A stretch of 64,000 bases of DNA, taken from Tenacibaculum sp. (GTDB lineage Bacteria > Bacteroidota > Bacteroidia > Flavobacteriales > Flavobacteriaceae). Every line of letters begins with the position of its first letter. Position 1 is the first letter of the stretch. Under the pieces are notes generated by a model. It did no database searches. It was not told where the DNA came from and saw only the letters and a program-made list of their open reading frames with translations. Of this stretch, positions 50,492 to 60,169 are shown in pieces. The position numbers were made by a program, and so were the translations under genes. Location of the stretch: contig JAKVCX010000009.1 of assembly GCA_022448525.1 (NCBI GenBank), positions 157,466 through 221,465 of the forward strand, in the 5' to 3' direction.

Positions 50492-51199
50492 TTATATCAG
50501 ATTTTTAAATTCTTCTCCTTCTTTTAAATTAAATCTTTTTCTGAACCAATAGACGGATACATATAGTAAAGGCGTGTCTAAAAGCGCAATGAATACTTTA
50601 AAGATTACCCCGCTAATTAATAAGCCTAAAAACTTGTCCCATGCAATGATTTCAAAAGAACATAATAAAACTAAAACAGTTAAAGTATCGATTATTTGAG
50701 AAGAAAATGTAGAGAAATTATTACGCAACCATAAATGTTTTCCATTTGTAAAGTTTTTCCAGAAATGGTACACTCTAATATCTACAAATTGTGCAAATAA
50801 ATAAGCTAACATTGATGCCAAAACAGCTAACGGAGCCGCTCCGAAAACTTCATTAAAAGTATTATCATCCACAGGTGACCATGTCGTAGCTGGTGAGAAT
50901 TTACCGATATAAATTATTCCAAGTGAAAATAATGAAGCGAAAATTCCAGTAATTACAACTTGGTTAGCTTTTCTTTTTCCATAAATCTCGGATAAAATAT
51001 CCGTGATTAAAAATGTAATCGGGTATGGTAATAATCCAACCGATACTTCAAATAGTTTGGCTCCATAAATTTCAACATCAAAAGGATACCAGTAAAAGAA
51101 TTTCTGAAAAATTAAGTTGGAAGCCACCAACGAAGCAATAAATAAACCAGCAAGTACTAAATAAATATTTTGGGCAAGTAGTTTGTTTTTCTCGGTCAT
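50492..51199 (-). CDS. Queuosine precursor transporter (YhhQ family)
   Basis: A 235-residue membrane protein with about six segments. Landmarks PYPITFLITDILSEIYGKRKANQVV (about 57-81) and the motif SQIIDTLTVLVLL (about 167-179) belong to the YhhQ/COG1738 family, which imports queuine precursors such as preQ0/preQ1 for tRNA queuosine. First gene of a five-gene minus-strand operon ending with the nuclease. Divergent from fabD across 66 bases. Confidence 0.93.
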   Translation of the reverse strand: MTEKNKLLAQNIYLVLAGLFIASLVASNLIFQKFFYWYPFDVEIYGAKLFEVSVGLLPYPITFLITDILSEIYGKRKANQVVITGIFASLFSLGIIYIGKFSPATTWSPVDDNTFNEVFGAAPLAVLASMLAYLFAQFVDIRVYHFWKNFTNGKHLWLRNNFSTFSSQIIDTLTVLVLLCSFEIIAWDKFLGLLISGVIFKVFIALLDTPLLYVSVYWFRKRFNLKEGEEFKNLI

Positions 51200-51228
51200 A
51201 AAACGAAAATAGCAAAATTAAAATTGAT

Positions 51229-51236
51229 TATGTTTG
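51229..51236 (+). promoter_or_regulatory. -7 box of fabD
   Basis: TATGTTTG is an exact TAnnTTTG match 29 bases before the fabD ATG. No TTG is seen at -33. Confidence 0.45.
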
Positions 51237-51265
51237 CATTATTAAACAAATGATTAAAGAAACAT

Positions 51266-52150
51266 ATGAAAGCATATATTTTTCCTGGACAAGGAGCGCA
51301 GTTCACGGGTATGGGGTTAGATTTATATGAAAAATCAGCTTTAGCTCAAGAGTTATTTGAACAAGCGAATTCAATTTTAGGATTTAGTATAACAGACGTA
51401 ATGTTTGAAGGTACTGCTGAAGAGTTAAAGCAAACAAAAGTCACTCAACCTGCAATATTTTTGCATTCTGTAATTTTAGCAAAAGTACTGGGTGAAGATT
51501 TTAAGCCAGAAATGGTAGCTGGTCATTCATTAGGTGAATTATCGGCATTGGTTGCTAGTAATGCTTTATCGTTTGAAGACGGTTTAAAGTTGGTAGCAAC
51601 AAGAGCAATGGCGATGCAAAAAGCTTGTGAACAACAGGAATCGACAATGGCAGCAGTATTAGGTTTAGAAAACGAAGTTGTTGAAGAAGTTTGTAATTTA
51701 ATAGAAGGAACAGTTGTAGCAGCAAACTATAATTGTCCTGGACAAATCGTAATTTCTGGAGAAGTAGAGGCTGTAAACAAAGCTTGTGATATTTTAAAAG
51801 AGAAAGGAGCGAAAAGAGCTCTAGTTTTACCAGTAGGTGGAGCATTTCACTCACCTTTAATGGAACCTGCTCGTGAAGAGTTAGCAAAAGCAATTGAGGA
51901 AACTACTTTTAATACTCCAATTTGTCCGGTATATCAAAATGTAGTTGCTAAGGCAGTTACAGATCCTGCTGAGATCAAAGAAAATTTAGTAGCACAATTA
52001 ACAGGCGCTGTTAAGTGGACGCAATCTGTACAGCAAATGATTGCAGACGGTGGTGCTGAATTTGTAGAAGTTGGTCCTGGTAAAGTATTACAAGGGTTAA
52101 TGAGAAAAATTGATAGAAGCGTTGCTGCAAGTGGAGCAAGTTTTGAATAA
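51266..52150 (+). CDS. fabD: Malonyl-CoA:acyl carrier protein transacylase
   Basis: A 294-residue enzyme of typical FabD length. It has FPGQGAQ near the N terminus (6-12), the nucleophile in GHSLGE (S88), an active-site QPAIFLHS region and the partner histidine in GGAFHSPLM at about 193. It transfers malonyl groups from CoA to acyl carrier protein for fatty-acid synthesis. The gene is single here, not next to fabF/fabH, and shares a terminator with the convergent M16 gene. Confidence 0.95.
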   Translation: MKAYIFPGQGAQFTGMGLDLYEKSALAQELFEQANSILGFSITDVMFEGTAEELKQTKVTQPAIFLHSVILAKVLGEDFKPEMVAGHSLGELSALVASNALSFEDGLKLVATRAMAMQKACEQQESTMAAVLGLENEVVEEVCNLIEGTVVAANYNCPGQIVISGEVEAVNKACDILKEKGAKRALVLPVGGAFHSPLMEPAREELAKAIEETTFNTPICPVYQNVVAKAVTDPAEIKENLVAQLTGAVKWTQSVQQMIADGGAEFVEVGPGKVLQGLMRKIDRSVAASGASFE

Positions 52151-52171
52151 AAAATCAATTTATTATAAAAT

Positions 52172-52200
52172 AAAAACGCCCTAATTACTAGGGCGTTTTT
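52172..52200. terminator. Bidirectional terminator between fabD and the M16 peptidase
   Basis: Stem AAAAACGCCCTA/TAGGGCGTTTTT (52172-52183, 52189-52200), 5-base loop, GC core and A/T tails on both sides. Confidence 0.92.
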
Positions 52201-52205
52201 ATTTT

Positions 52206-55043
52206 TTATTGCTTCACTTTTTCTTGAAGCTTATTAAGTAAGACAGGCTCTCCAAATCCTAAATCTTTCATTCTTTTTAATTGTGTTTCTGCATCTCCAA
52301 CAACTAACCAAATCATTTTGTTAGGATCAACATATTGATTTGCTAATTCTTGAATGCGAGGAATAGTCATTTCAGAAACGATTTTCTCTCTACCTTTTAC
52401 ATAGTCAGGAGATAAGTTATAAGTACTAATGTTTTCTAGCATTCTTAATTTTGCATTCATCGTTTCAAAAGCACGAGCATTTGATTTAATTAAGAATCCT
52501 TTAGTAGTTGTTAAATCTTTCTCGTTATAGTTATTAGCGTAGTTTTCTAAAATTTGTTTTACTAATTGAGATGCTTCTAAAGTTACGTTACTTCTTACTC
52601 CACTAGAAATAGTAAAAGCTCCTTTTTCTTTATTTCCAGAGAAACCAGAACGAACTCCGTAAGTATAACCTTTACCTTCTCTAAGTTGTTGAGTTAACTG
52701 TGAAGCAAAACCACCACCACCTAAAATGTAATTCATAACAGTAGCTGGATAGTAGTCTTTATCATTAAATGCTAATGCTGGAGTTCCAAAACGTAATTGA
52801 GATTGTTTTGCGTTTGGAACGTCGTAGAAATAAACTGTTGATTTTTTTGGTGGTTCTGGAGTAGGGAAACTTGGAATAGTAACTTTCTTAGCTTTCCATC
52901 CGTCGTTGATTTCTTTTAAAGAAGTTACAATACTACTTTGATCAATATCTCCAACTACATGCATGGTAGTAACAGAAGGAGAAATATAATTGTTATAGTA
53001 GTTTTTAATATCATCAAGAGTAATTGCCTCAACCGAGGTAATTGTTCCTAAAATGTTTTTAGAACGGATATTGTCTTTACCGTATAATAATGCGTTATAC
53101 TGATTTGCAGCGATTGATCTCGGACTAGCTTCTTGCTGTCTTAAGTTTGTAATAGCGCGTTTCTTTAATAATTCAAATTCCGTTTCGTCCCATCTAGGTT
53201 CTAACAACATTTCTTTTACTAAAGCGAAAGTTGCATCGTAGTTTCTAGTTAAAGTTGTTCCTGAAATTCTAATATTATTTTTAGTAGCAAAAATGTAAAC
53301 AGAAGCACCTAATTGAGCCAAAGCATCTTCTAGCTCACTAACCGTTTTATTTTTAGTTCCTTTTTCTAATAAACCAGCTGTTAAGTTAGCAACACCCAAT
53401 TTATTCATGTCTTCTAAAAGTTGTCCTCCTTCAATAACAAAGTTGAATTCAACTAAAGGAACTTCACTGTTTTGAATACCAAATATTTTGATTCCGTTAT
53501 CTAATTTATCCTGCCAAACATTTGGAGTTTTGATTTCAGGTGATTTTCCATATTCAGGCTCAACTGAACGATCAAAAGATGAAGGTGTTTTTTCGTATTC
53601 TGCAGCAATAGAAGCATCAAACGATTCTTCTGCACCGATTACGATTTTCTCTTCTGCAATTTTTGCTTCTTCTGAATTTGTTAAAGCTAAAGCTTGGTCA
53701 CCACGAGGAACAAAACTAGTAGCAATAAAGTTTTTTCCTTTGATGTATTTATTGAAAACGTTCATTACATCTTCAGTTGTAACTGCTAACGTTTCGTTTA
53801 ATTCTTTTGTTACATAACCTGGATCGCCAGTGTAAGTATTGTATGAAGCCAAACGAGATCCTTTTCCAAGAACGCTAGAAAGACTACTGTAAAAATCAGT
53901 TTCTAATCCTGCTTTAATACGATCTAAATCTTTTTGAGGAATTCCATTTTGTTCAAAGTCAGTAAAAGCTTTGTCGATTCCTGTTTTTACTTCATCAAGT
54001 TTGGTATTATTAAAAGCTCTAACGATTAATTGAACCTGTCCCGCAATTTCCGATGTAAAATTAAACATTGTTGTTCCAGAAGTTAATTTTAAATCGTCAA
54101 CTAAAACTTTATTTAAAGGCGCTTTTTTACCAACAGTTAAATATTCTGTAAGAATGTCAAGTGCATAAGAATCTTTATGATATTGTTCAACAGTAGGCCA
54201 TGTTAAGGTTAATTCAGGTAATCTTGCGAAATTATCTTCATAAAATAAATGCTTAGTTTCATTTACAATTCCTGGGCGTTTTTGAACTGGAGTGATTTCT
54301 CCTCCTTTAGGAATTTCGTCAAAATATTTATGAACCCATTCTTTTGCTTTAGCAACATCTATATCTCCTGATAAAACTAAAGTAGCATTATTTGGAACAT
54401 ACCATTTTTTAAAGAAGTTTTTTACATCGTCTAAAGTGGCATTTTGTAAATCTTCTAATGAACCAATAACTTGCCAATTGTATGGATGATCTTTTGGATA
54501 TAAGTTTTTACCGATAACATATTGTCTGTGTCCGTAAGGTCTGTTATCAACGCTTTGTCTTTTTTCGTTTTTAACAACTTGTTTTTCTTTTGCTAAAACA
54601 GGATCGGTAACAGTATTGATGAACCAGCCTAGTTTATCAGCTTCTGCCCAAATCATTTTTTCTAAGGCATCGCTAGGAACAGTTTGTAAATAATTAGTTC
54701 TATCTCTAGAAGTTGAACCATTTGCTCCAGATCCACCGATGCGTGCACTCATTTTATCTAGTCCACCTTTTCCTAAGTTTTCAGATTCAAGGAATAATAG
54801 ATGTTCGAATAAGTGAGCAAATCCAGTTCTACCTTCTATTTCTCTAGCAGAACCAACATGAACCATTAATTCAACCGCTACAACTGGGTCAGATTTATCT
54901 ACGTGAAAAATAACATCAAGTCCATTGTCTAACGTTATTTTTTCATAATCGATTTTTAAAGCTATAGGTTTAGCTTCTTTAATTGAAGAGGTACAGCTCA
55001 GTATAAATACTGAAAGACATACCAATAGTATATTTTTAGTCAT
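52206..55043 (-). CDS. M16-family metallopeptidase lipoprotein (two fused M16 units)
   Basis: A 945-residue protein. Lipobox FILSC places the lipid-modified cysteine at C17. The first M16 unit (about 35-480) has the inverse zinc motif HLFEH (77-81). The second unit (about 510-940) is the inactive-type partner half, recognised by DNGIKIFGIQNSEVPLVEFNFVIEGG and lacking HxxEH. This is the usual fused zinc peptidase (pitrilysin/insulinase type), cleaving peptides in a closed chamber. A membrane-anchored periplasmic location is inferred from the lipobox. Single gene, preceded by the galE operon terminator. Confidence 0.93.
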   Translation of the reverse strand: MTKNILLVCLSVFILSCTSSIKEAKPIALKIDYEKITLDNGLDVIFHVDKSDPVVAVELMVHVGSAREIEGRTGFAHLFEHLLFLESENLGKGGLDKMSARIGGSGANGSTSRDRTNYLQTVPSDALEKMIWAEADKLGWFINTVTDPVLAKEKQVVKNEKRQSVDNRPYGHRQYVIGKNLYPKDHPYNWQVIGSLEDLQNATLDDVKNFFKKWYVPNNATLVLSGDIDVAKAKEWVHKYFDEIPKGGEITPVQKRPGIVNETKHLFYEDNFARLPELTLTWPTVEQYHKDSYALDILTEYLTVGKKAPLNKVLVDDLKLTSGTTMFNFTSEIAGQVQLIVRAFNNTKLDEVKTGIDKAFTDFEQNGIPQKDLDRIKAGLETDFYSSLSSVLGKGSRLASYNTYTGDPGYVTKELNETLAVTTEDVMNVFNKYIKGKNFIATSFVPRGDQALALTNSEEAKIAEEKIVIGAEESFDASIAAEYEKTPSSFDRSVEPEYGKSPEIKTPNVWQDKLDNGIKIFGIQNSEVPLVEFNFVIEGGQLLEDMNKLGVANLTAGLLEKGTKNKTVSELEDALAQLGASVYIFATKNNIRISGTTLTRNYDATFALVKEMLLEPRWDETEFELLKKRAITNLRQQEASPRSIAANQYNALLYGKDNIRSKNILGTITSVEAITLDDIKNYYNNYISPSVTTMHVVGDIDQSSIVTSLKEINDGWKAKKVTIPSFPTPEPPKKSTVYFYDVPNAKQSQLRFGTPALAFNDKDYYPATVMNYILGGGGFASQLTQQLREGKGYTYGVRSGFSGNKEKGAFTISSGVRSNVTLEASQLVKQILENYANNYNEKDLTTTKGFLIKSNARAFETMNAKLRMLENISTYNLSPDYVKGREKIVSEMTIPRIQELANQYVDPNKMIWLVVGDAETQLKRMKDLGFGEPVLLNKLQEKVKQ

Positions 55044-55070
55044 TTTGGAATTATTTATGGGCTGAAATTA

Positions 55071-55104
55071 CAAAAACTAGTAAAGAAGCCTTTACTAGTT
55101 TTTG
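55071..55104 (-). terminator. Terminator of the aminotransferase-galE operon
   Basis: Perfect 15-base stem (55071-55085 with 55090-55104), 4-base loop, located 38 bases after the galE stop and before the M16 start. The arms end in A5/T5. Confidence 0.85.
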
Positions 55105-55141
55105 TTAAATGTTATTGAAGACAAGCAAGTTGCTTGATATA

Positions 55142-56149
55142 TTATTGCTTTTGTTGCCATTCCCAGGCAGATTTTAAAGCTACTTCTATGGATTTTTCTG
55201 TTTTCCATTTCAACTCACTATTCGCCAAAGTAGTATCTGCATAAGCGGCTGTAATATCTCCTTCTCGACGAGGAGCTATTTTATAGTTTAATTTTTGATT
55301 CGTAGCTTTTTCAAAAGCGGTTACAATTTCTAAAACTGAACTTCCTGTACCCGTACCTACATTGAAAAACTCAAAATTCTTTTTATTCTCTTTTTGAATT
55401 AATCTTTTTAATGCAGCAATGTGTGCTTTTGCTAAATCTACTACATGAATATAATCACGAATAGCGGTTCCATCAGGAGTATTATAATCATCTCCAAAAA
55501 CGGAAAGTTGTTCTCTAATTCCAGCAGCTGTTTGCGTTACATAAGGAATTAAATTTTGAGGAACTCCAATAGGTAATTCACCTATTTTAGTTGAATCGTG
55601 AGCTCCGATAGGATTAAAATATCTTAATGAAATTGCATTTAAGTTATTCGCTTTACAAGTGTCTCTAATAATTTCTTCACCAATTTGTTTTGTGTTTCCA
55701 TAAGGAGATTCTGCAGGTTTTATGGGAGCGTTCTCGGTAATAGGAAGTTCGTCTGCTTGTCCGTATACTGTACATGAAGAACTAAATATGAAATTATCGA
55801 TGTTACGATCTCGCATTTCTTGTAAAATGTAAACAAGACTACCAATGTTGTTTTCGTAATAATCTAGTGGTTTTTGTACACTTTCTCCCACCGCCTTAAA
55901 GGCTGCGAAGTGAATGATTCCATCGATTTTATTGGTTTCAAAAAAATGATGTACATCCTTTTTAACTCGTAAATCTATTTGGAAGAGTTCAGGTTTTACT
56001 CCAGTGATTTCTGTAATATTATCTAAAACTTCAATTTTTGAATTAGATAAATCATCTATTATAACCACTTCATATCCTTCGTTTTGTAGCTCTACTACAG
56101 TGTGTGAACCAATGAAACCTAATCCACCAGTTACTAAAATTTTTTTCAT
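55142..56149 (-). CDS. galE: UDP-glucose 4-epimerase
   Basis: A 335-residue short-chain dehydrogenase-type epimerase. It has the NAD-binding motif GGLGFIGSH (8-16), the catalytic pair Y150 and K154 in SPYGNTK, and Ser at 123-125 (FSSSC). GalE interconverts UDP-glucose and UDP-galactose (or the acetamido sugars) to supply surface polysaccharide. Last gene of an operon with a DegT-type aminotransferase and a small membrane protein, which points to a sugar-nucleotide pathway for an outer polysaccharide. Substrate preference cannot be fixed from the sequence. Confidence 0.95.
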   Translation of the reverse strand: MKKILVTGGLGFIGSHTVVELQNEGYEVVIIDDLSNSKIEVLDNITEITGVKPELFQIDLRVKKDVHHFFETNKIDGIIHFAAFKAVGESVQKPLDYYENNIGSLVYILQEMRDRNIDNFIFSSSCTVYGQADELPITENAPIKPAESPYGNTKQIGEEIIRDTCKANNLNAISLRYFNPIGAHDSTKIGELPIGVPQNLIPYVTQTAAGIREQLSVFGDDYNTPDGTAIRDYIHVVDLAKAHIAALKRLIQKENKKNFEFFNVGTGTGSSVLEIVTAFEKATNQKLNYKIAPRREGDITAAYADTTLANSELKWKTEKSIEVALKSAWEWQQKQ

Positions 56150-56151
56150 AG

Positions 56152-56568
56152 TTAATTGTTGAATTCTGAATCTTTTAAATTCAGAGTAGTTTTGGCGTTT
56201 ACTTTTGTTGGTCTAATTAATATGAGTAATATTAAAACACCGATATTTAAATTAATTAATTCTGGTTTTAAAATTAGAATTAAGAATCCTGCTATTTCCA
56301 ATGGTGCCCATCTTAAAACGAATGAACTTAAATAGGTCATAAGTTTTTCTGAGGTTGGTTGTTCCTGTGTCACTTTTTCCAATTTTTTGTTTGATAAATA
56401 AATACCAAGGAAATAAGCAAGTATAGGTATTAGAAAAAATACAAAATTAGAACTATCTATATTAAATTTATCAAGGTTTTTAAAATCTCCTAAGACATAA
56501 TTAAAAATACAAAACCCAATAATTTGGGCTAAATGCATGATTTGACCAGTTCTAATTTTTTGATTCAT
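56152..56568 (-). CDS. Small membrane protein of unknown function
   Basis: A 138-residue protein with about four hydrophobic segments (about 8-25, 42-58, 88-105, 107-120) and short polar ends. It is not recognised as a named family. It sits 1 base after the aminotransferase gene and 2 bases before galE, so its translation is tied to both. A role in handling sugar-nucleotide products or in the membrane step of glycan assembly is a guess from context only. Confidence 0.7.
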   Translation of the reverse strand: MNQKIRTGQIMHLAQIIGFCIFNYVLGDFKNLDKFNIDSSNFVFFLIPILAYFLGIYLSNKKLEKVTQEQPTSEKLMTYLSSFVLRWAPLEIAGFLILILKPELINLNIGVLILLILIRPTKVNAKTTLNLKDSEFNN

Positions 56569-56569
56569 T

Positions 56570-57718
56570 TTAACTTAAGAAATCATTGATGGTTTTAGTG
56601 ATGAATGTTAATTGTTCTTCATCTAATTCAGTATGCATTGGTAAAGAAATTACAGTCTGTACTAGTTTATTGGTAACTGTAAAATCATCTTCATTATAAC
56701 GTTCATCTTCATAAGCTTTTTGTTTATGTAAAGGAACAGGATAGTAAATTGCATTAGCAATTCCATTATCTAATAAATGTTTGTGAAGCTCGTCTCTCTT
56801 ACCATTTGTAATTTGTAAGGTATATTGGTGGAAGACATGACAATCACATGTTGCACAAATTTGACCACAACTCGATGAAGTTGGTGTAATTATATTTGGA
56901 TTAGCTGCGAATGCATTATTATAAAATCTAGCAGCATTTCTTCGAGCATTGCAATACTCGTCTAACAAAGGAAGTTTAGCCTTTAAAACAGCTGCTTGAA
57001 CACTATCTAGTCTAGAGTTTACTCCGACAACATCATGATAATATCTTTTATACATTCCATGATTGACAATTCCTCTAATGATATGTGCTAAATCGTCATC
57101 ATTGGTAAAAATAGCACCACCATCTCCGTAGCATCCTAAATTCTTTGAAGGGAAAAAAGAAGTTGTTCCTACATTTCCAATAGTTCCAGCTTTCTTTTTC
57201 GAGCCATCTTTAAATGTATAATTTGCACCAATAGCTTGAGCATTATCTTCAATAACAAATAAGTTATGTTCTTTAGCAATTTCAAGAATGGCTTCCATGT
57301 TTGCAACTTGTCCGAATAAATGAACCGGAACGATTGCTTTGGTTTTAGGAGTAATTGCTTTTTTTAATGCTTCAATGTCGATGTTAAAAGAGTCTGGTTC
57401 AACATCAACTAAAACTGGTGTCAAGTTTAACAATCCAATAACTTCAACAGTGGCGGCAAAAGTGAAATCTGCAGTAATAACTTCATCACCTGGTTTTAAA
57501 CCAAGCCCCATCATTGCAATTTGTAAAGCATCTGTTCCATTGGCACAAGGAATTATATGTTTTACATCTAAATATTTCTCTAAATCTGCTTGAAATTCTT
57601 TAACATAAGGACCATTAATGTAGGCTGAAGAATTTAGAACTTCTTGAATTGATGCATCTACAGTTTCCTTAATTTTTTGATATTGACTTTGTAAGTCAAC
57701 CATGTGAATTTTTTTCAT
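56570..57718 (-). CDS. DegT/DnrJ/EryC1/StrS-family sugar aminotransferase
   Basis: A 382-residue PLP enzyme. It has the substrate-binding start MVDLQSQYQKIK, the PLP-phosphate loop NGTDALQIA (60-68), EDNAQAIGA (157-165) and the Schiff-base lysine K192 in SFFPSKNLGCYGDGG. These enzymes add an amino group to a keto sugar nucleotide. A cysteine-rich loop (SSSCGQICATCDCHVFHQYT, about 282-301) is an unusual feature that many relatives in this group lack or have in simpler form. First gene of the operon, divergent from the penicillin-acylase gene. Confidence 0.92.
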   Translation of the reverse strand: MKKIHMVDLQSQYQKIKETVDASIQEVLNSSAYINGPYVKEFQADLEKYLDVKHIIPCANGTDALQIAMMGLGLKPGDEVITADFTFAATVEVIGLLNLTPVLVDVEPDSFNIDIEALKKAITPKTKAIVPVHLFGQVANMEAILEIAKEHNLFVIEDNAQAIGANYTFKDGSKKKAGTIGNVGTTSFFPSKNLGCYGDGGAIFTNDDDLAHIIRGIVNHGMYKRYYHDVVGVNSRLDSVQAAVLKAKLPLLDEYCNARRNAARFYNNAFAANPNIITPTSSSCGQICATCDCHVFHQYTLQITNGKRDELHKHLLDNGIANAIYYPVPLHKQKAYEDERYNEDDFTVTNKLVQTVISLPMHTELDEEQLTFITKTINDFLS

Positions 57719-57785
57719 CTCCTGCTGTTTGTTTACTCAAAAGTACAAATTTAAAACCTTTATATTTGATAAAACATATTTAAGA
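57719..57785. promoter_or_regulatory. Divergent promoter region, aminotransferase operon and penicillin-acylase gene
   Basis: 67 bases. On the plus strand TATATTTG (57761-57768) is a -7 box 17 bases before the ATG at 57786. On the minus strand TAAATTTG (57746-57753) and TACTTTTG (57738-57745) are both exact -7 matches. A TTTG at 57728-57731 lies 29 bases from the plus-strand box, slightly far for a -33 element. Confidence 0.5.
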
Positions 57786-60167
57786 ATGAAACTACTAAAA
57801 AAACTCCTCTTTTTTTTAATTGGTCTGTCTTTATTATTACTTATTGCTTATTGGTTTATTGGAAATTCACTAGCTCCAGATTACAATGGAGAACTTAATG
57901 TTGCAGGTTTAAAGGATAAGGTTACAGTGTATTATGATGATAATGGAGTTCCTCATATTAATGCTGAGAATAATGAAGATGCTTTAAGGGCATTTGGATA
58001 TGTTCATGCACAAGATCGTTTGTGGCAAATGGAATTGATACGAAGATTAGCCGCAGGGAGATTAGCCGAAATTTTTGGAAAAGATTTAGTAAGGGTAGAT
58101 AAACTTTTTTCTGGTTTAGGAATTGAAGAAGCAGCCGAAAAAAGTATCACTGAGTTAAATACTGAGTCGGAAGCATATAAATTAACTATGGCATATTTAG
58201 ATGGTGTGAATCAGTTTATAGAAAATGGTCCGACACCATTGGAATATTATTTAGTAGGAGTGGAGAAAGAGAAGTACACGATTAAAGATATTTATAATGT
58301 ATTTGGTTACATGGCGTTTAGTTTTGCCGCGGCTCATAAAACAGATCCTATTTTAACAGAAGTCAAAGAAAAATACGGAGAAAGCCATTTACAAGAACTT
58401 ATTGGTTCATATTCGAAAAATTTAACGATTAATCGAACTCAAAAAAATGCTGAAATCAAGGCGACTATGGCTTCCGCTATGAATACGATTTATGAAAAAT
58501 TACCAGTCTCGCCATTTATTGGAAGTAATTCCTGGGTATTAGCTCCTGAGAAAACTGAAAATGGAAAGGTAATTTTGGCAAATGATCCTCATATTGGTTT
58601 TTCTCAACCTTCGGTTTGGTACCAATCACATATAAAAACTCCAACATACGAAATGTATGGTTTTAATTTGGCATTAACACCGTTTCCTTTATTAGGACAT
58701 AACCGTGAATATGCTTATGGTTTGACCATGTTGGCTAATGATGATATCGATTTTTATATTGAAGAAAATAATCCAGCTAATTCATTAGAATATAAGACTG
58801 AAAAAGGTTACGAATCTTATAAGTTGGTTGATAAAACGATAAAAGTAAAGGATGGTCAAGACACTACCTATCAAATTAAAGTTAGTAGACATGGACCGAT
58901 TATGAATGATATTATTGACCATCTAAATGATACTCGTCCGATTGCGATGCAGTGGATTTATACCAAACTTCCAAATCAGTTGTTGTTAGATGTTTCATAC
59001 GATTTATCACATGCAAGTTCTTTGGAAAGTTTCAAAGGTGGTGCTGCCAAGGTTCATGCACCAGGATTGAATATTATGTATGGTGATGCGAAAGGAAATG
59101 TGGGATGGTTTTCTTCAGCAAAATTATATCAAGTAAGAGATAGTTTATTTAGACAAACGTATTTGGATGGTTCGACAGGTAAGGATGAAATTACAGGTTT
59201 TGTAGATTTTGATGAAAATCCACAAGCAATAAATCCTGATTGGAATTTCGTTTATTCTGCGAATCAACAAATTGATACAGTTTGTGGTAAATTATATCCA
59301 GGTTATTATCAACCTCAAGACAGAGCGAAAAGAATAGTTAATGTGTTAGAAAGTCAAGATAAGTTTTCAAAAGAAGATATGAAAGCTATGATTTTCGATA
59401 TTACTTCCTCAACAGCTTCAACTATCATTAAAGATATGTTGGTTGATGTAGATGTAAATAATTTATCACCTTCGGAAAAAAAGGCTCATGAATTGGTTTC
59501 TAAATGGGATGGATCTTATAAAATGAATAGTGTTGAAGCGACTATTTATAATCGTTTGTTATTTGAGTTTTATAAAGCTACTTACCAAGATGAACTAGGG
59601 AAGAGTTTTGATATATTTTTAAATACCCAGACAGCTAAAAAGATTTTGGCGGAGCAAGTAAAAAGACAAGAATCAGTTTGGTGGAATAACGTAAATACTG
59701 AAAAGATTGAAAATCGAGGTGATATAGTAAATGCTGTTTTCAAAAATGCAATTTCTTTTCTTCAGAATCAATTGGGAGAAAATATTGATAATTGGACTTG
59801 GAACAGAGTTTTATCTGTTGAGCACGAACATGCAATTGGTAAAGCTGGAGGAATTCTTCGTAAAGTTTTTAATGTGGGTCCGTTTGAAACAGTGGGTGGT
59901 AATGAGGTTTTGAATAATCAAATTTTTCATTTAGATAGTACTGGTTATTATAAGGTAAAATCTGGACCTTCAACAAGAAGAGTTGTCGATTTTTCTGATA
60001 TAGAAAATAGTGTTGCCGTCCTTCCAACAGGTCAATCGGGAAATGTTTTTAGTCCTTATTATAAAAATCAGGCAAGTAAATATGTAAATGGAGAATTCGT
60101 TAAAATGAAATTGAACCAGGAGGAAATTGAACAATCGGAAAATATTTTAATATTACTACCAAAGTAA
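57786..60167 (+). CDS. Penicillin acylase-type N-terminal nucleophile amidohydrolase
   Basis: A 793-residue protein from the ATG at 57786. A longer TTG start at 57729 is unlikely because it lies upstream of the -7 box. An N-terminal membrane segment (5-24) acts as signal or anchor. An alpha-subunit region (to about 246) ends before the autocleavage site; the new N-terminal nucleophile is S247 in GSNSW. The beta subunit follows, including RHGPIMND and FSPYYKNQASKY near the end. The family cleaves amide bonds in penicillins, acyl-homoserine lactones and related amides. The natural substrate here is unknown; quorum-signal or peptide-derivative degradation is possible. It ends 2 bases from the convergent small gene. 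Confidence 0.92.
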   Translation: MKLLKKLLFFLIGLSLLLLIAYWFIGNSLAPDYNGELNVAGLKDKVTVYYDDNGVPHINAENNEDALRAFGYVHAQDRLWQMELIRRLAAGRLAEIFGKDLVRVDKLFSGLGIEEAAEKSITELNTESEAYKLTMAYLDGVNQFIENGPTPLEYYLVGVEKEKYTIKDIYNVFGYMAFSFAAAHKTDPILTEVKEKYGESHLQELIGSYSKNLTINRTQKNAEIKATMASAMNTIYEKLPVSPFIGSNSWVLAPEKTENGKVILANDPHIGFSQPSVWYQSHIKTPTYEMYGFNLALTPFPLLGHNREYAYGLTMLANDDIDFYIEENNPANSLEYKTEKGYESYKLVDKTIKVKDGQDTTYQIKVSRHGPIMNDIIDHLNDTRPIAMQWIYTKLPNQLLLDVSYDLSHASSLESFKGGAAKVHAPGLNIMYGDAKGNVGWFSSAKLYQVRDSLFRQTYLDGSTGKDEITGFVDFDENPQAINPDWNFVYSANQQIDTVCGKLYPGYYQPQDRAKRIVNVLESQDKFSKEDMKAMIFDITSSTASTIIKDMLVDVDVNNLSPSEKKAHELVSKWDGSYKMNSVEATIYNRLLFEFYKATYQDELGKSFDIFLNTQTAKKILAEQVKRQESVWWNNVNTEKIENRGDIVNAVFKNAISFLQNQLGENIDNWTWNRVLSVEHEHAIGKAGGILRKVFNVGPFETVGGNEVLNNQIFHLDSTGYYKVKSGPSTRRVVDFSDIENSVAVLPTGQSGNVFSPYYKNQASKYVNGEFVKMKLNQEEIEQSENILILLPK

Positions 60168-60169
60168 TT

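Noticed and set aside
51555..51893. 112-residue open frame antisense to fabD
   Set aside because: Leucine-rich shadow of fabD with no start context or neighbours.
57729..57785. Longer start (TTG at 57729) for the penicillin-acylase gene
   Set aside because: It lies upstream of the -7 box TATATTTG (57761-57768), and the extra residues would precede a good membrane segment that starts at the ATG at 57786.
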